Shown here piece by piece: positions 23,482 to 32,589 of a DNA stretch of 40,799 nucleotides. Positions within the stretch are counted from its first letter, which is position 1. Every line of letters starts with the position of its first letter. The notes below the pieces were generated by a model. It was not told the DNA's origin. It saw nothing but the letters and a program-made list of their open reading frames with translations, and ran no database searches. Source of the DNA: Sporolactobacillus sp. THM7-7 (lineage in GTDB: Bacteria; Bacillota; Bacilli; Bacillales; Sporolactobacillaceae); NCBI RefSeq assembly GCF_004153225.1, contig NZ_SEMB01000016.1, positions 27,585 through 68,383 of the forward strand, written 5' to 3'. The position numbers and the translations under genes are program-made.

Positions 23482-24483
23482 ATGAAGCCAAATATTAAAG
23501 ATATTGCCCGACTCGCCGGTGTGTCGCCGACGACCGTGTCCCGGGTCATGAATAACCGCGGCTATATCAGTGAAAAAACTCGAAAAAAAGTGAATCAGGC
23601 GATGAAAGAGCTCAATTATTTTCCCAATGAACTCGCGCGCTCACTCTATCATCAACGCACCCGTTTTATCGGATTAATTTTCCCAACTATAAGCAATCCA
23701 TTTTTCGGTGAACTCGTGTTTCATATTGAAAATATCTGTGCATCAATGGGTTATAAAGTATTATTGTGCAACAGTCTGGACCGGGTTGATAAGGAACGAA
23801 GCTATTTGGAAATGTTGCAGAGAAACCAGGTAGACGGGATCATTGTTGGTGCCCATAACCGGCACATTTCTGAGTATCAGAGTATCGATCTGCCCATCGT
23901 AGCGATTGACCGTTATCTTTCTGAAAGAATTCCTGTTGTGGCATCGGATAATTTTCAAGGGGGGATTCTGGCCACTCGCTGGCTCATCGATCAGGGATGC
24001 CGCCATATTATTCATATTAACGGTCCTCGTAAACTGGAAACACCGGCAAACAGACGCAGAGACGGGTATGAACGAACAATAGAGGAACATGGGCGGATAC
24101 CACTGACCTATGAGATTCCTAAAAGCCTGATTTATCACGAGAATGTAAAAACAGTCAGAAAGATTTTTGCGGAACGCCCGGAAGTGGATGGCATTTTCGC
24201 TAGTGATGATCTTTTAGCTGCAACAGTCATTTCTGAAGCGAAAAAGTGTCATAAGCCTGATTTAAAGGTTGTCGGCTACGATGGAACCGAAACGGTACGA
24301 ATCTGTCTGCCACAGTTAACGACTATTAAGCAGCCGATTCATGAAATTGCTGAGACAGCCGTTCAACTGCTCGTTGCTCAGAAAAATAATGAGATGACTG
24401 ATCGTAAAAAGGAAATCATTTTACCGGTTGAGCTTGTCGAAGGAAGGGTGCAGGCTGGTCCTAATAATATCGAGGATTCTTGA
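23482..24483 (+). CDS. LacI-family repressor of the sucrose genes
   Basis: 333 residues. The helix-turn-helix and hinge are textbook: NIKDIARLAGVSPTTVSRVM, then NNRGYISEKTRKKV and FPNELARSL. The effector domain has IGLIFPTISNPFFGELVFHI, DGIIVGA and VDGIFASDDLLAATVI, the periplasmic-binding-protein fold that binds a sugar. The neighbouring permease/invertase promoter carries several CG-centred LacI-type half-palindromes, its probable targets. The inducer would be sucrose, fructose or a phosphate of it. GGAG/GGTG precede the ATG. It is transcribed in the same direction as the genes it probably controls. Confidence 0.88.
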   Translation: MKPNIKDIARLAGVSPTTVSRVMNNRGYISEKTRKKVNQAMKELNYFPNELARSLYHQRTRFIGLIFPTISNPFFGELVFHIENICASMGYKVLLCNSLDRVDKERSYLEMLQRNQVDGIIVGAHNRHISEYQSIDLPIVAIDRYLSERIPVVASDNFQGGILATRWLIDQGCRHIIHINGPRKLETPANRRRDGYERTIEEHGRIPLTYEIPKSLIYHENVKTVRKIFAERPEVDGIFASDDLLAATVISEAKKCHKPDLKVVGYDGTETVRICLPQLTTIKQPIHEIAETAVQLLVAQKNNEMTDRKKEIILPVELVEGRVQAGPNNIEDS

Positions 24484-24572
24484 TAGCGCGCTGATCTTCC
24501 CTCTGGGGAGCTCGTTCCGCTCCTGAAAATATCCCGAATTTGTGATCAGACAGGAGTTTGTGTATTTTTTGT

Positions 24573-24710
24573 GTCAACGGGTTGACATATGAAACCGGTT
24601 GACATATTATATCCTTGTAAGCGTTAACAGAGGATTTAGTCAGCGATAACAGAGGGTTCATTTGGTTTGTTAGACGTGAGTAACCGCTTCCACATATGAA
24701 AACGGTTACA
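24573..24710 (+). promoter_or_regulatory. Permease/invertase promoter with overlapping LacI-type operators and cre sites
   Basis: The promoter is TTGACA (24582-24587), exactly 17 bp, then TATTAT (24605-24610). GTCAACGGGTTGAC, an inverted repeat at 24573-24586, covers the -35. AACCGGTT (24593-24600) sits in the spacer. TGTAAGCGTTAACA (24616-24629) is a full match to the cre consensus at the start of transcription. TGAAAACGGTTACA (24697-24710) matches cre too but may be a second operator for the local LacI protein. Both specific and catabolite repression are therefore likely. Confidence 0.82.
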
Positions 24711-24748
24711 ACTATCAGGTTCATTAACCATTAAAGGAGCGGAGCAAC

Positions 24749-25978
24749 ATGAAGGTCTTCAGAAACATTAATTATTGGTTTTCATCCGGTTATCTGTTTT
24801 TCTTTTTCGTTACCTGGTCAGTCTGGTGGGCTTTTTATTCAATCTGGCTGAACGGGACGCTGGGATTGACTGGCATGGAGACCGGAACGGTTTTTTCCAT
24901 CAATTCGACTTTTTCCCTGATCTTTATGCTTCTGTATGGTGTGCTCGAAGATAAGCTGGGTACCCGTAAAACGTTGATCTGGTTTCAGAGCATTCTTCTC
25001 ATGGGGGCGGGACCGTTTCTCATTTATGTGTACGAGCCGATGCTACAGTCCAACCTGATCCCAGGCGCGATTATTGGCGCGATCTATCTTGGTGCAGCTT
25101 TCCTGGCAGGTGTCGGTTTTCTTGAGTCTTATACGGAAAAATTAAGCCGCCGGTTCCATTTCGAATTCGGGGCGTCGAGAATGTGGGGTTCGCTCGGCTA
25201 TGCCTGCGGCGCTTTTGTTGCCGGACTCGCTTTGAGTGTGAATCCACATCTTAATTTCTGGCTCGCGTCGGCTGCCGGGGTTGTCTTCTTTATTATCAAC
25301 TGTTTCAATAGAATTGAAATCAGTGAGGAAGAGCAGAAGAGTACATCGGAACTGAGCATGAAAAGTGTCATCGATCTGTTTAAACTGAAAAAGTTCTGGT
25401 TCTTTCTCATTTTTCTGTTCACCACCTGTGTCTACGGGATATATGATGGGCAACTCTTTCCGATTTTCTTTACACAGCATTTTTCAGATGTGCAAACCGG
25501 TTACCAGGTTTATGGGACTCTGAATTCCATTCAAGTCTTTCTGGAATCGGCGATGATGTTTGTCGCGCCGTTTATCGTGAATAAACTTGGTGCGAAACGT
25601 TCACTGACACTGGCCGGTTTTCTGATGTGTGCACGAATTGTCGGTTCCGTACTTGTCGGAGGCGCTATCGGCATTTCGCTGATCAAACTGCTGCATGGCA
25701 TTGAACTGCCGATCTTGCTGGTCGCTCTTTTTAAATACATCGCACTGAATTTCGATGCCCGGCTCTCAGCAACGATCTATCTGCTTACTAAAATTTCCGG
25801 CGAACTGGGCGTCATCGCTTTTTCATCGCTGATCGGTTCTCTGTATGATCTGTCCGGTTTCGACCTGACGTTCTTAATCATCGGCGCCGTTGTCTGCGTC
25901 GCCACCGTCTTCTCGATTTTCGCTCTGCACGGCGAGTCAAAACAGCATGTCAAAAGGCTGCAGCATGAGATCAATTAA
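24749..25978 (+). CDS. MFS sucrose/oligosaccharide:H+ symporter (LacY/CscB family)
   Basis: 409 residues, 12 membrane helices, of the oligosaccharide:H+ symporter family. Residues essential in E. coli LacY have counterparts: the Glu in FLESYTEKLSRR (LacY E126), Arg in ASRMWGSLGY (R144), Arg in CARIVGSV (R302), and Lys, His and Glu in IKLLHGIELP (K319, H322, E325). LEDKLGTRKTL is the loop 2-3 motif of the superfamily. Followed by a GH32 invertase and preceded by a LacI repressor and fructokinase, it most likely imports sucrose unphosphorylated with a proton, as CscB does. Raffinose or lactose is less likely. Ribosome site AAAGGAG. Confidence 0.87.
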   Translation: MKVFRNINYWFSSGYLFFFFVTWSVWWAFYSIWLNGTLGLTGMETGTVFSINSTFSLIFMLLYGVLEDKLGTRKTLIWFQSILLMGAGPFLIYVYEPMLQSNLIPGAIIGAIYLGAAFLAGVGFLESYTEKLSRRFHFEFGASRMWGSLGYACGAFVAGLALSVNPHLNFWLASAAGVVFFIINCFNRIEISEEEQKSTSELSMKSVIDLFKLKKFWFFLIFLFTTCVYGIYDGQLFPIFFTQHFSDVQTGYQVYGTLNSIQVFLESAMMFVAPFIVNKLGAKRSLTLAGFLMCARIVGSVLVGGAIGISLIKLLHGIELPILLVALFKYIALNFDARLSATIYLLTKISGELGVIAFSSLIGSLYDLSGFDLTFLIIGAVVCVATVFSIFALHGESKQHVKRLQHEIN

Positions 25979-26039
25979 CTCGTAATCCCTGTGTTCATTT
26001 TAATACAGCATTTTAAAAAAGTTTATGGAGGTCAGTTCA

Positions 26040-27512
26040 ATGGAATCAGAACAATTAACAAAAGCGAACGATGCCGTTCGGACAGCAGAAAAAACAATAA
26101 ATCCCCGTTACCGTCTCGGCTACCACATCATGGCGCCGTCCAACTGGATCAATGATCCGAACGGGCTTGTCCAGTATAAAGGGGAGTATCACGTGTTCTT
26201 TCAGCATCACCCGTACAGTCCCGATTGGGGGCCGATGCACTGGGGGCATGTTAAAAGCAAGGATTTAGTGCACTGGGAGCATTTGCCGATCGCGCTTGCG
26301 CCTGGAGATCCGTTCGACAGCGACGGCTGCTTTTCCGGGAGCGCGGTAGACGACAACGGAGAGCTGAACCTGATCTATACCGGCCACCGTTTCGCAGATG
26401 AAGAAAAGAAAGTGCCAGATGAAGTGCAGTGTCGAGCTGTGAGCACTGATGGGGTTCATTTTGAAAAAGACGAACTGAATCCGGTCATCCCGCTGCACCC
26501 GGATCCGGGGTCCGGTGATTTTCGTGACCCGAAGGTTTGGAGACACGGGGATTTTTGGTATCTGGTGGCGGGGACCTCGCAAGAAAAAATCGGCAAGGTT
26601 GTCCTGTACAAGTCGTCCGATCTCCGTTACTGGACGTATCAAGGCGTGCTTGCGGAAAGCGACGGAGAAGAAGGGTACATGTGGGAATGTCCAGATTTTT
26701 TTGAACTGGACGGCAAACATGTTCTGATGTGCTCGCCGCAGGGGATCGAACCGTTAGACGATCGCTATCGGAATCGCTTCCAAACGGGCTATTTTGTCGG
26801 CGATTACGACTATCAAACCAACACGTTTACACGAGGCGCGTTCCATGAACTGGATAAGGGTCACGATTTCTATGCCGCACAGTCTTTCAAAGATTCGAAA
26901 GGCCGCCGGATTGTGATCGGCTGGATGAATATGTGGGAGTCGCCGATGCCGGAGAAGGAAGACGGCTGGGCCGGGGCTTTGACGCTGCCGCGGGAGTTGC
27001 ATCTGGACGCAGCGGGGCACATACGAATGATGCCGGTTGACGAACTGAAAAGTTTGCGGGAAAAGGAGATTCTGAGCTTGGAAAATCGAACGGTTTCCGA
27101 GACGCAGACTTTCCCCGAAGCGATCAGCGACCAGCTGGAGATCGAGGCTGAATGTGACACGGCGTCCGCAACTGCATCCGCGTTCGGCATCAAACTGCGT
27201 GTTGGACAAAGCGAAGATACTGTGATTCGCTGCGATATCGATCAGGAAAAACTGATTCTGGACCGGTCAAAAAGCGGCCGGGCGGTCGGCGGATATCGGC
27301 GGGCACCTTTACCAAAAAGCGGCCGGCTGACGCTGCACATCTATCTGGATCGTTCTTCCGTGGAAGTCTTCGCAGGAGATGGCGAAACCGTCATGACCAG
27401 CCGTATCTATCCAACGGAAAAAAATGAAGGAATGCAGCTGTTCACGGTCGGCGGAAGCGTTACAGTTACCAGACTAAAAGCATGGAATCTGAAAGACATC
27501 TGGGCCAGATAA
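26040..27512 (+). CDS. GH32 sucrose hydrolase (invertase)
   Basis: 490 residues. The three acidic motifs of GH32 are intact: the nucleophile in NWINDPNG, RDP in DFRDPKVW, and the acid/base in WECPDFF. An N-terminal five-bladed propeller is followed by a C-terminal beta-sandwich with SSVEVFAGDGE. No signal peptide is present, so it acts inside the cell. Because the adjacent transporter is a symporter and not a PTS, the physiological substrate is probably free sucrose, though many such enzymes also split sucrose-6-phosphate. I start at ATG 26040, with GGAGG 8 nt upstream; the open frame extends to 26025 across that site. The glucose and fructose products feed the fructokinase and glycolysis. 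Confidence 0.9.
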   Translation: MESEQLTKANDAVRTAEKTINPRYRLGYHIMAPSNWINDPNGLVQYKGEYHVFFQHHPYSPDWGPMHWGHVKSKDLVHWEHLPIALAPGDPFDSDGCFSGSAVDDNGELNLIYTGHRFADEEKKVPDEVQCRAVSTDGVHFEKDELNPVIPLHPDPGSGDFRDPKVWRHGDFWYLVAGTSQEKIGKVVLYKSSDLRYWTYQGVLAESDGEEGYMWECPDFFELDGKHVLMCSPQGIEPLDDRYRNRFQTGYFVGDYDYQTNTFTRGAFHELDKGHDFYAAQSFKDSKGRRIVIGWMNMWESPMPEKEDGWAGALTLPRELHLDAAGHIRMMPVDELKSLREKEILSLENRTVSETQTFPEAISDQLEIEAECDTASATASAFGIKLRVGQSEDTVIRCDIDQEKLILDRSKSGRAVGGYRRAPLPKSGRLTLHIYLDRSSVEVFAGDGETVMTSRIYPTEKNEGMQLFTVGGSVTVTRLKAWNLKDIWAR

Positions 27513-27612
27513 GAGGTGGGATGGATGAAGCAGCCTGATTGGGAAATCGCAGCGACTTTGAAGTGAAGAAAAAGGAAAATTTTTGTCTGATACATTTCGT
27601 TGAACAAAACAA

Positions 27613-27648
27613 GAGCGGGATTTTGACATCTCGCTCCTTTTTTTATTT
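27613..27648. terminator. Terminator after the invertase gene
   Basis: GAGCGGGAT (27613-27621) pairs with ATCTCGCTC (27628-27636), with one G-U wobble, followed by CCTTTTTTTATTTT. It separates the sucrose genes from the convergent amidohydrolase. Confidence 0.88.
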
Positions 27649-27711
27649 TATAGGAAATTTTTTAGAGGAGCGTTTACTATACTTGCCGCCAATATTTAAG
27701 GAAAAAAATAT

Positions 27712-28869
27712 TTAAGGATCAGTTAGAGCACTCTCTGTTTTCTTCAATGTGCGCAGCACGGCGGCGGTCAGAATGGAAATGCCGGAAAACATGGCCTCGC
27801 GGTTGAACGTCATCTTCGGGTGATGCAGGCCGGGCTTCAGATCGCAGCCAAGCCCGAGCATCGTTGTCTTCAGGTTAGGCTGATGCAATGCGTATTGGTG
27901 GAAATCATCACCGCCGCTTGATCGGTGCGGCTGTTCGAGACAGGTTTCGCCGAGTACGTCTTTGATTGAATCGGCCATGATCTGAATCGCCTCGGGGGCG
28001 TACTGCGCGCTGGCGCTTCCATTTAAAATGTTTAGATCGATGTGAATCGCATACGAATCAGCAACGGAACGGACAACGCGCTTTGTTTGGTCAATCAGTT
28101 CAGCCATAGCCTCATCGGTCTGAGCCCGGGCGTCAAGCGTAAAGGTGGCATAGCCCGGTATGATGTTTGTCGATCCCCCGGCTTGAAGTGTCGTCATTTT
28201 GATGGTGCAAGGGATCATTGGATTGATATGAATATGATTGAGTTCGGAGACGATGGACGCGGCGGCCTCGATGGCGTTTTTACCGAGATGCGGCCGCGCG
28301 GCGTGAGCGTCTTCGCCATGAATGACGCCGGCGATCGTCTTCGTGGCACCGTGGAAGATGGCTGGTTCGGCTCGGCCGTCCGGTATTTCTTCAATCGGCC
28401 GGAGATGAACGCCGTACAGATAGTCGGCATCCCGCATGATGCCGCGGGCGGCGAGGAGCTTTGCGCCTTGGCCCGTTTCTTCTGCCGGCTGGAAGACAAA
28501 ACGAACCGTACCGCATGGAAGGTTTTTCATTTTTGTCAGCACCATGACTGTGCCGAGGACCATGCTCATATGCGCATCGTGACCGCAGGAATGGTTGGCC
28601 CGGAACTTACCGCCGATCTCCTGCCAGAGCGCATCCATATCGGCTCGTACAGCCACGATCGGATGCCCCGTTCCGATCTCGCCGATGACACCCGGAATGT
28701 CAGGGAACGTCCGCGTGCGGCATCCGAGCTCATTCAGCTGTTTTTTTATAAAGGCCGTCGTTCCTGTCTCTTTCATGCTGACTTCGGCATGTGTATGCAA
28801 ATAATCGAAAATCTCTCTGACTTTTTCTTTCACGTTTTCATCGCAAACGGGTTTTTCGGAAACGGTCAT
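27712..28869 (-). CDS. M20-family amidohydrolase, AmhX-like
   Basis: 385 residues, like B. subtilis AmhX (383). Metal-binding motifs of the M20D group are present: VAVRADMDALWQE, NHSCGHDAHM, QPAEETGQGAK, YGVHLRPIEE, and HRSSGGDDFHQY. The family hydrolyses N-acyl amino acids or similar amides in the cytoplasm. The start is placed at ATG 28869 because GAGAGG lies 9 nt upstream; the open frame continues 84 bp further. The gene sits alone on the minus strand between the sucrose operon and the amidase. It is not the allantoate enzyme, which is at 32590. The natural substrate is unknown. Confidence 0.83.
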   Translation of the reverse strand: MTVSEKPVCDENVKEKVREIFDYLHTHAEVSMKETGTTAFIKKQLNELGCRTRTFPDIPGVIGEIGTGHPIVAVRADMDALWQEIGGKFRANHSCGHDAHMSMVLGTVMVLTKMKNLPCGTVRFVFQPAEETGQGAKLLAARGIMRDADYLYGVHLRPIEEIPDGRAEPAIFHGATKTIAGVIHGEDAHAARPHLGKNAIEAAASIVSELNHIHINPMIPCTIKMTTLQAGGSTNIIPGYATFTLDARAQTDEAMAELIDQTKRVVRSVADSYAIHIDLNILNGSASAQYAPEAIQIMADSIKDVLGETCLEQPHRSSGGDDFHQYALHQPNLKTTMLGLGCDLKPGLHHPKMTFNREAMFSGISILTAAVLRTLKKTESALTDP

Positions 28870-29408
28870 GCTCGTCATCCTCTCGTTCAAAAGCTGGTCT
28901 TTTTGAAGACATCTTTCATTCGATTCAAACGATTTCTTTCTAAAAATTCTCACAGAATATCAGTGAAAAATCAAGCATCAGGCGCTTAAAAAGATAGAAA
29001 TTCATTTCTGCAGATGATCAATCAGTCATCGGAGACGGGAATCAGTCTTCCGCACGAGATGTCAGTAGTTCTGTACTCGCGATTTCCGTTTTCAGAGAGG
29101 AATTCAGACGTTCGAGTTATTATCCGGAATCCGAAGCGAGCGTTTAATCGTTCACACAGTCATTCGATGTATTGTACAATATATATAAAACACACGATTA
29201 CTTTTGTATATATTTCATCATGACAGAATCCCTAAAGAACGTTTAAGGTGATAATATAATTTTGTGAGCATTCTTTACATCAGGAAGATATAAAACTTCC
29301 GGCTGATTTAAGTATCAGAAAAAATAGGGATCAACTGAAGGCTTGGCTTTGCCAAGTGTTTCTCTATAACAAAAATATCGAAATATTAGCATATCTGGGG
29401 GATTGGAC
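28870..29408. other. Divergent intergenic region between amidohydrolase and amidase
   Basis: About 540 bases with no supported gene. Three short hairpins lie close to the amidase start: GGAAG/CTTCC (about 29282-29300), CTGAT/ATCAG (about 29303-29319) and CTTGGC-TTT-GCCAAG (about 29342-29358). TATAAT occurs near 29255. The stretch 29025-29100 has blocks beginning TCAGTC at about 20-bp steps, too diverged to call a repeat. The AT-rich part around 29170-29215 contains two TATATA runs in inverted order. Confidence 0.4.
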
Positions 29409-30584
29409 ATGGCGAAACAAGTTGACTTTGGGGCGTTTGTCGTGGATGGGCTAAACGTCACTCCGCTTAACCGGGGGCCGCTTGACCGACTCACCTTTGC
29501 GGCCAAAGACATTTTTGCGGTGAAAGGACACACGAACAGTGCTGGAAATCCAACATGGGAGAAGACTCACGAGGCGGCGTCTCAGCATGCGCCGGCGATA
29601 CACCGTCTGCTCGAAAATGGCGCCCGTCTGCGTGGGATGACGGTGACGGATGAACTGATGTACAGCATAAAAGGAGATAATATACACTATCCGCCGACGA
29701 TCAATCCGAGAAATCCGGATACTTTTTCCGGCGGATCGTCGAGTGGGTCGGCTGTTGCCGTGGCATCCGAAGCCGTCGATTTTGCACTCGGGACGGATAC
29801 GGGCGGTTCGGTCCGGATTCCGTCATCTTACTGCGGGCTTTACGGAATCCGACCTTCACATGGGCTGATTTCGCTGGAAGGAGTCATCCCTCTTGCGCCG
29901 AGCTTCGATACAGTCGGCTGGATGGCTCGGGATCCCGAGATACTGGCTGCAGTGGGCGATTGCCTGCTCCCAGAGCAGACACTTGAGTCTTATACAAGTA
30001 TTTATTTATTGTCGGAAGCCTGGGATTTAATCCAATCGCCGTCAGTGAAAGAAACTTTGCTTCATTATATTGATTTATTATTTCCCGGGAAAAAGCTCGA
30101 AACCTGTCACCTCCCTGAAACGGTGACTCTGGACCGATTGGCAGAGACCTTTCGTATCCTTCAGGGGTGGGAAGCTTGGCAGTCGCACGGCAGCTGGATT
30201 AAAGAGAACCATCCTGTTTTCGGTCGGGATATTGCTGGACGTTTTGAAGCTGCCTCGAAAATGAAGCAGGACGACGCTTATCGTCAAGCCGCCCAATTGA
30301 AAACTCTTCACAGCAAATATATGAGACAGCTTTTGGGACAAAGCAGCCTGTTGATCATACCTACCACCTATGGCCCGGCCCCGTCGCGGAACGCTACATT
30401 TGAAGAAGGCGAAAAAGTACGCGCACAGACGATGAAATTGACCTGCATTGCCGGAGTTTCGGGGCTTCCTCAGGTGACGATTCCCTTGATGGACGACGGC
30501 CGCCCAGTCGGACTCTCGTTCGTCTCTGGTTATGGAACGGATCGGCAGCTATTGGAATTTGTCAGGAAAACGGCAGTTCGTTAG
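29409..30584 (+). CDS. Amidase-signature family amidase
   Basis: 391 residues with the Ser-cisSer-Lys triad of amidase-signature enzymes. The Lys is in FAAKDIFAVKG, the cis-Ser in FSGGSSSGSAVAVAS and the nucleophile Ser in GTDTGGSVRIPSS. It is shorter than GatA or allophanate hydrolase (about 480-600) and resembles the small plant AMI1-like amidases. It acts on an unknown amide in the cytoplasm. It lies just before the ureide-pathway cluster in the same direction, so a ureide or related amide is possible, but nothing in the sequence proves it. I start at ATG 29409 with GGGGG 7 nt upstream; an in-frame TTG at 29403 is less likely. Confidence 0.8.
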   Translation: MAKQVDFGAFVVDGLNVTPLNRGPLDRLTFAAKDIFAVKGHTNSAGNPTWEKTHEAASQHAPAIHRLLENGARLRGMTVTDELMYSIKGDNIHYPPTINPRNPDTFSGGSSSGSAVAVASEAVDFALGTDTGGSVRIPSSYCGLYGIRPSHGLISLEGVIPLAPSFDTVGWMARDPEILAAVGDCLLPEQTLESYTSIYLLSEAWDLIQSPSVKETLLHYIDLLFPGKKLETCHLPETVTLDRLAETFRILQGWEAWQSHGSWIKENHPVFGRDIAGRFEAASKMKQDDAYRQAAQLKTLHSKYMRQLLGQSSLLIIPTTYGPAPSRNATFEEGEKVRAQTMKLTCIAGVSGLPQVTIPLMDDGRPVGLSFVSGYGTDRQLLEFVRKTAVR

Positions 30585-30770
30585 TGAATCGTTTTTAAAA
30601 TCTAGCGAGAAGGATGGCGCCGTAAATCAATCGGGCTTACATCTATTCGAAACGTAGCGTGATTTCCTTCCCCAAACAATTGTCCGATACAGTTCGCAAT
30701 TGTACCTGTCAAAACTGAGACAATTCAATCCTTATTTATTTGAAAATCTGATTTATAGAGGTGCAGCTAT

Positions 30771-32417
30771 TTGAAAGTTTCCGATCTTCTCCAAATCCCA
30801 AATTTCAGAGATTTTAAAATTGTTGCCGGGGAAAAAGGCGCCGACCGGGAAATTCGCAATATCAACATGATGGATGCTCCGGATATTATTGATTACTTGA
30901 AACCAAACGATTGGCTGGTGACTTCCGGCTATCATCTGCAAAATAATCCGCAGTTTTTTGCGGAGCTAGTTCGGGAGATGTCGGCGCTTGGCTGCGCGGC
31001 TCTCGGTATAAAAACGAGGCGTTTTATGAACGACATACCGGAAGAGGTGCTCCGGCTCGCCGATGAACGGTCCTTTCCGCTGATCGACATTCCGAACCGG
31101 GTGCCGCTTGTCGATATCGTCAATCAGACACTGACGCTGATTCTGAATGATCGAACAAAGGAACTGCAATTCGCCATCGATACACATCAGCAATTCACGG
31201 AACATATTATGAGCGGCGAAGGCATCGATCGTCTGCTGAAGACACTGTCCGACATGATTGGTTTTCCTGCACTTCTTTTAGATTCGTATTTTAAAACGAT
31301 GGCCGCTTCGTTATCCCGGCCGGTAAATTCGGATATGACGGCCCATCTGTCCGCGATGGAACAAGCTTTTTTTCAGCGAAAAACGAATTACTTTTCCGTT
31401 TCATTCATCGATACGCGGGAGACGTATACGCTGTTTACCCTATATACGTACAAAAAGAAAAGGTACTTTCTTTTGATTGCCGGAAGCATTCCGTTATCGA
31501 ATCGGCTGCTTGTTCTGACGGTGGAACAGGCGGCGAATGTACTCGCTTTTGAGTTGGTAAAAGATGAGGCGCTGAAACAAAGCTTCCGAAAAATCCGCGA
31601 TGCTTTCTTTGCTAATCTGGTTTCCGGCTCGTTTTCCACTGAAGAAGAGATCGTTAACCGCGCAAAGGAATTTCAGCTGCCGAAAAAGCAGATGTCGGTT
31701 TGCATTGTCGGCAGGGTCGATACCGATGAAAGACAAAGCAGTTTTACAAAATTCCAGATGGAGACGAGCGATGTCTATGATTATCTGGAAGGGGAAATCG
31801 TTAATCTGCCGTTCAAGGGACATTTTTTTGTCAAAGATCAATATTGTGTTCTTTTAATGGAATTGGGCGTGTCGTGGGATGAAGCTCGAAAAAGGCTCCT
31901 ACCTTTTCTGAAAAAAATGCAGAAGCGCGTCGGCAAATTTTTTCCGCACACCGTTTCGTTCGGGATCAGTAATATGTTTACCGATCTTCTCGATATCCCT
32001 TCGGCGTATCAGGAGGCGACCGATGCCCTTCAGGATGGCCTGCAGCTGAGCCGCCGCTCATTTATCCAGGTTTATCGTTCCAAAGGGATTATGGATATTC
32101 TGCGGATGGTTCCGACGGATGATCTCGAGAAACTGTATCAGGAAACCTTCCAGAATCTGGCTTTTCCGGTAAAAGAAGAGGATCATGCGCTGCTTCATAC
32201 GCTCTTTGTCTATCTCGAATCTAATTGTCAGATTTCCGAAACGGCAAAAAAATTGTACGTTCACCGGAACACGGTGATTTACAGAATTGAGAAATGTGAA
32301 AACCTGCTGGGGATCCAATTAAAGGATCCGGGGACGACTTTCCGGCTCCGCTTCGCCTTTCGCCTGAACTCTCTCCTGAAAGAACAGGAACCTCTGAGGA
32401 ACAACAAAGAGACATGA
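30771..32417 (+). CDS. pucR: PucR-family transcriptional regulator of purine/ureide catabolism
   Basis: 548 residues. The N-terminal PucR domain begins VSDLLQIPNFRDFKIVAGE and has PNDWLVTSGY and PLIDIPNRVPLVDIVN. A middle region of CdaR/GGDEF-like type follows, and the C-terminal helix-turn-helix is SETAKKLYVHRNTVIYRIEK (about 492-511). The start is TTG with GAGGTG upstream; no ATG fits better. The whole N-terminal domain would be lost otherwise. In B. subtilis PucR senses allantoin, allantoate or urate and switches on the degradation genes, and the genes that follow here are that set. The leader has repeated CAATTGT words (about 30677-30703) that could be an operator. Confidence 0.87.
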   Translation: MKVSDLLQIPNFRDFKIVAGEKGADREIRNINMMDAPDIIDYLKPNDWLVTSGYHLQNNPQFFAELVREMSALGCAALGIKTRRFMNDIPEEVLRLADERSFPLIDIPNRVPLVDIVNQTLTLILNDRTKELQFAIDTHQQFTEHIMSGEGIDRLLKTLSDMIGFPALLLDSYFKTMAASLSRPVNSDMTAHLSAMEQAFFQRKTNYFSVSFIDTRETYTLFTLYTYKKKRYFLLIAGSIPLSNRLLVLTVEQAANVLAFELVKDEALKQSFRKIRDAFFANLVSGSFSTEEEIVNRAKEFQLPKKQMSVCIVGRVDTDERQSSFTKFQMETSDVYDYLEGEIVNLPFKGHFFVKDQYCVLLMELGVSWDEARKRLLPFLKKMQKRVGKFFPHTVSFGISNMFTDLLDIPSAYQEATDALQDGLQLSRRSFIQVYRSKGIMDILRMVPTDDLEKLYQETFQNLAFPVKEEDHALLHTLFVYLESNCQISETAKKLYVHRNTVIYRIEKCENLLGIQLKDPGTTFRLRFAFRLNSLLKEQEPLRNNKET

Positions 32418-32589
32418 GGAGAGAAATATTGTTGGGAAAGATGAAACCATAAAAATTAGCCATTTTAACTAATAAAGATGAGAAATATTAGAATATTTGC
32501 TGATGGTATGGGGTCAGTCATTTGCTAGAATGGAAGTGTTCATATCAGGTGATGTCAGGTTATCTAACGATGGAAGAAGGCCGGGTTTT

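Noticed and set aside
27712-28869. M20 gene as a second allantoate amidohydrolase
   Set aside because: Its motifs (CGHDAHM, GGDDFH) belong to the aminoacylase-like M20D group and match AmhX better.
28042-28989. 315-codon open frame antisense to the M20 amidohydrolase
   Set aside because: The minus-strand frame carries all M20 metal motifs and a ribosome site; the plus frame shows no family features.
29025-29180. Possible 20-bp periodic repeat (TCAGTC blocks)
   Set aside because: Only two or three weak blocks; spacing and sequence are lost quickly, so chance is likely.
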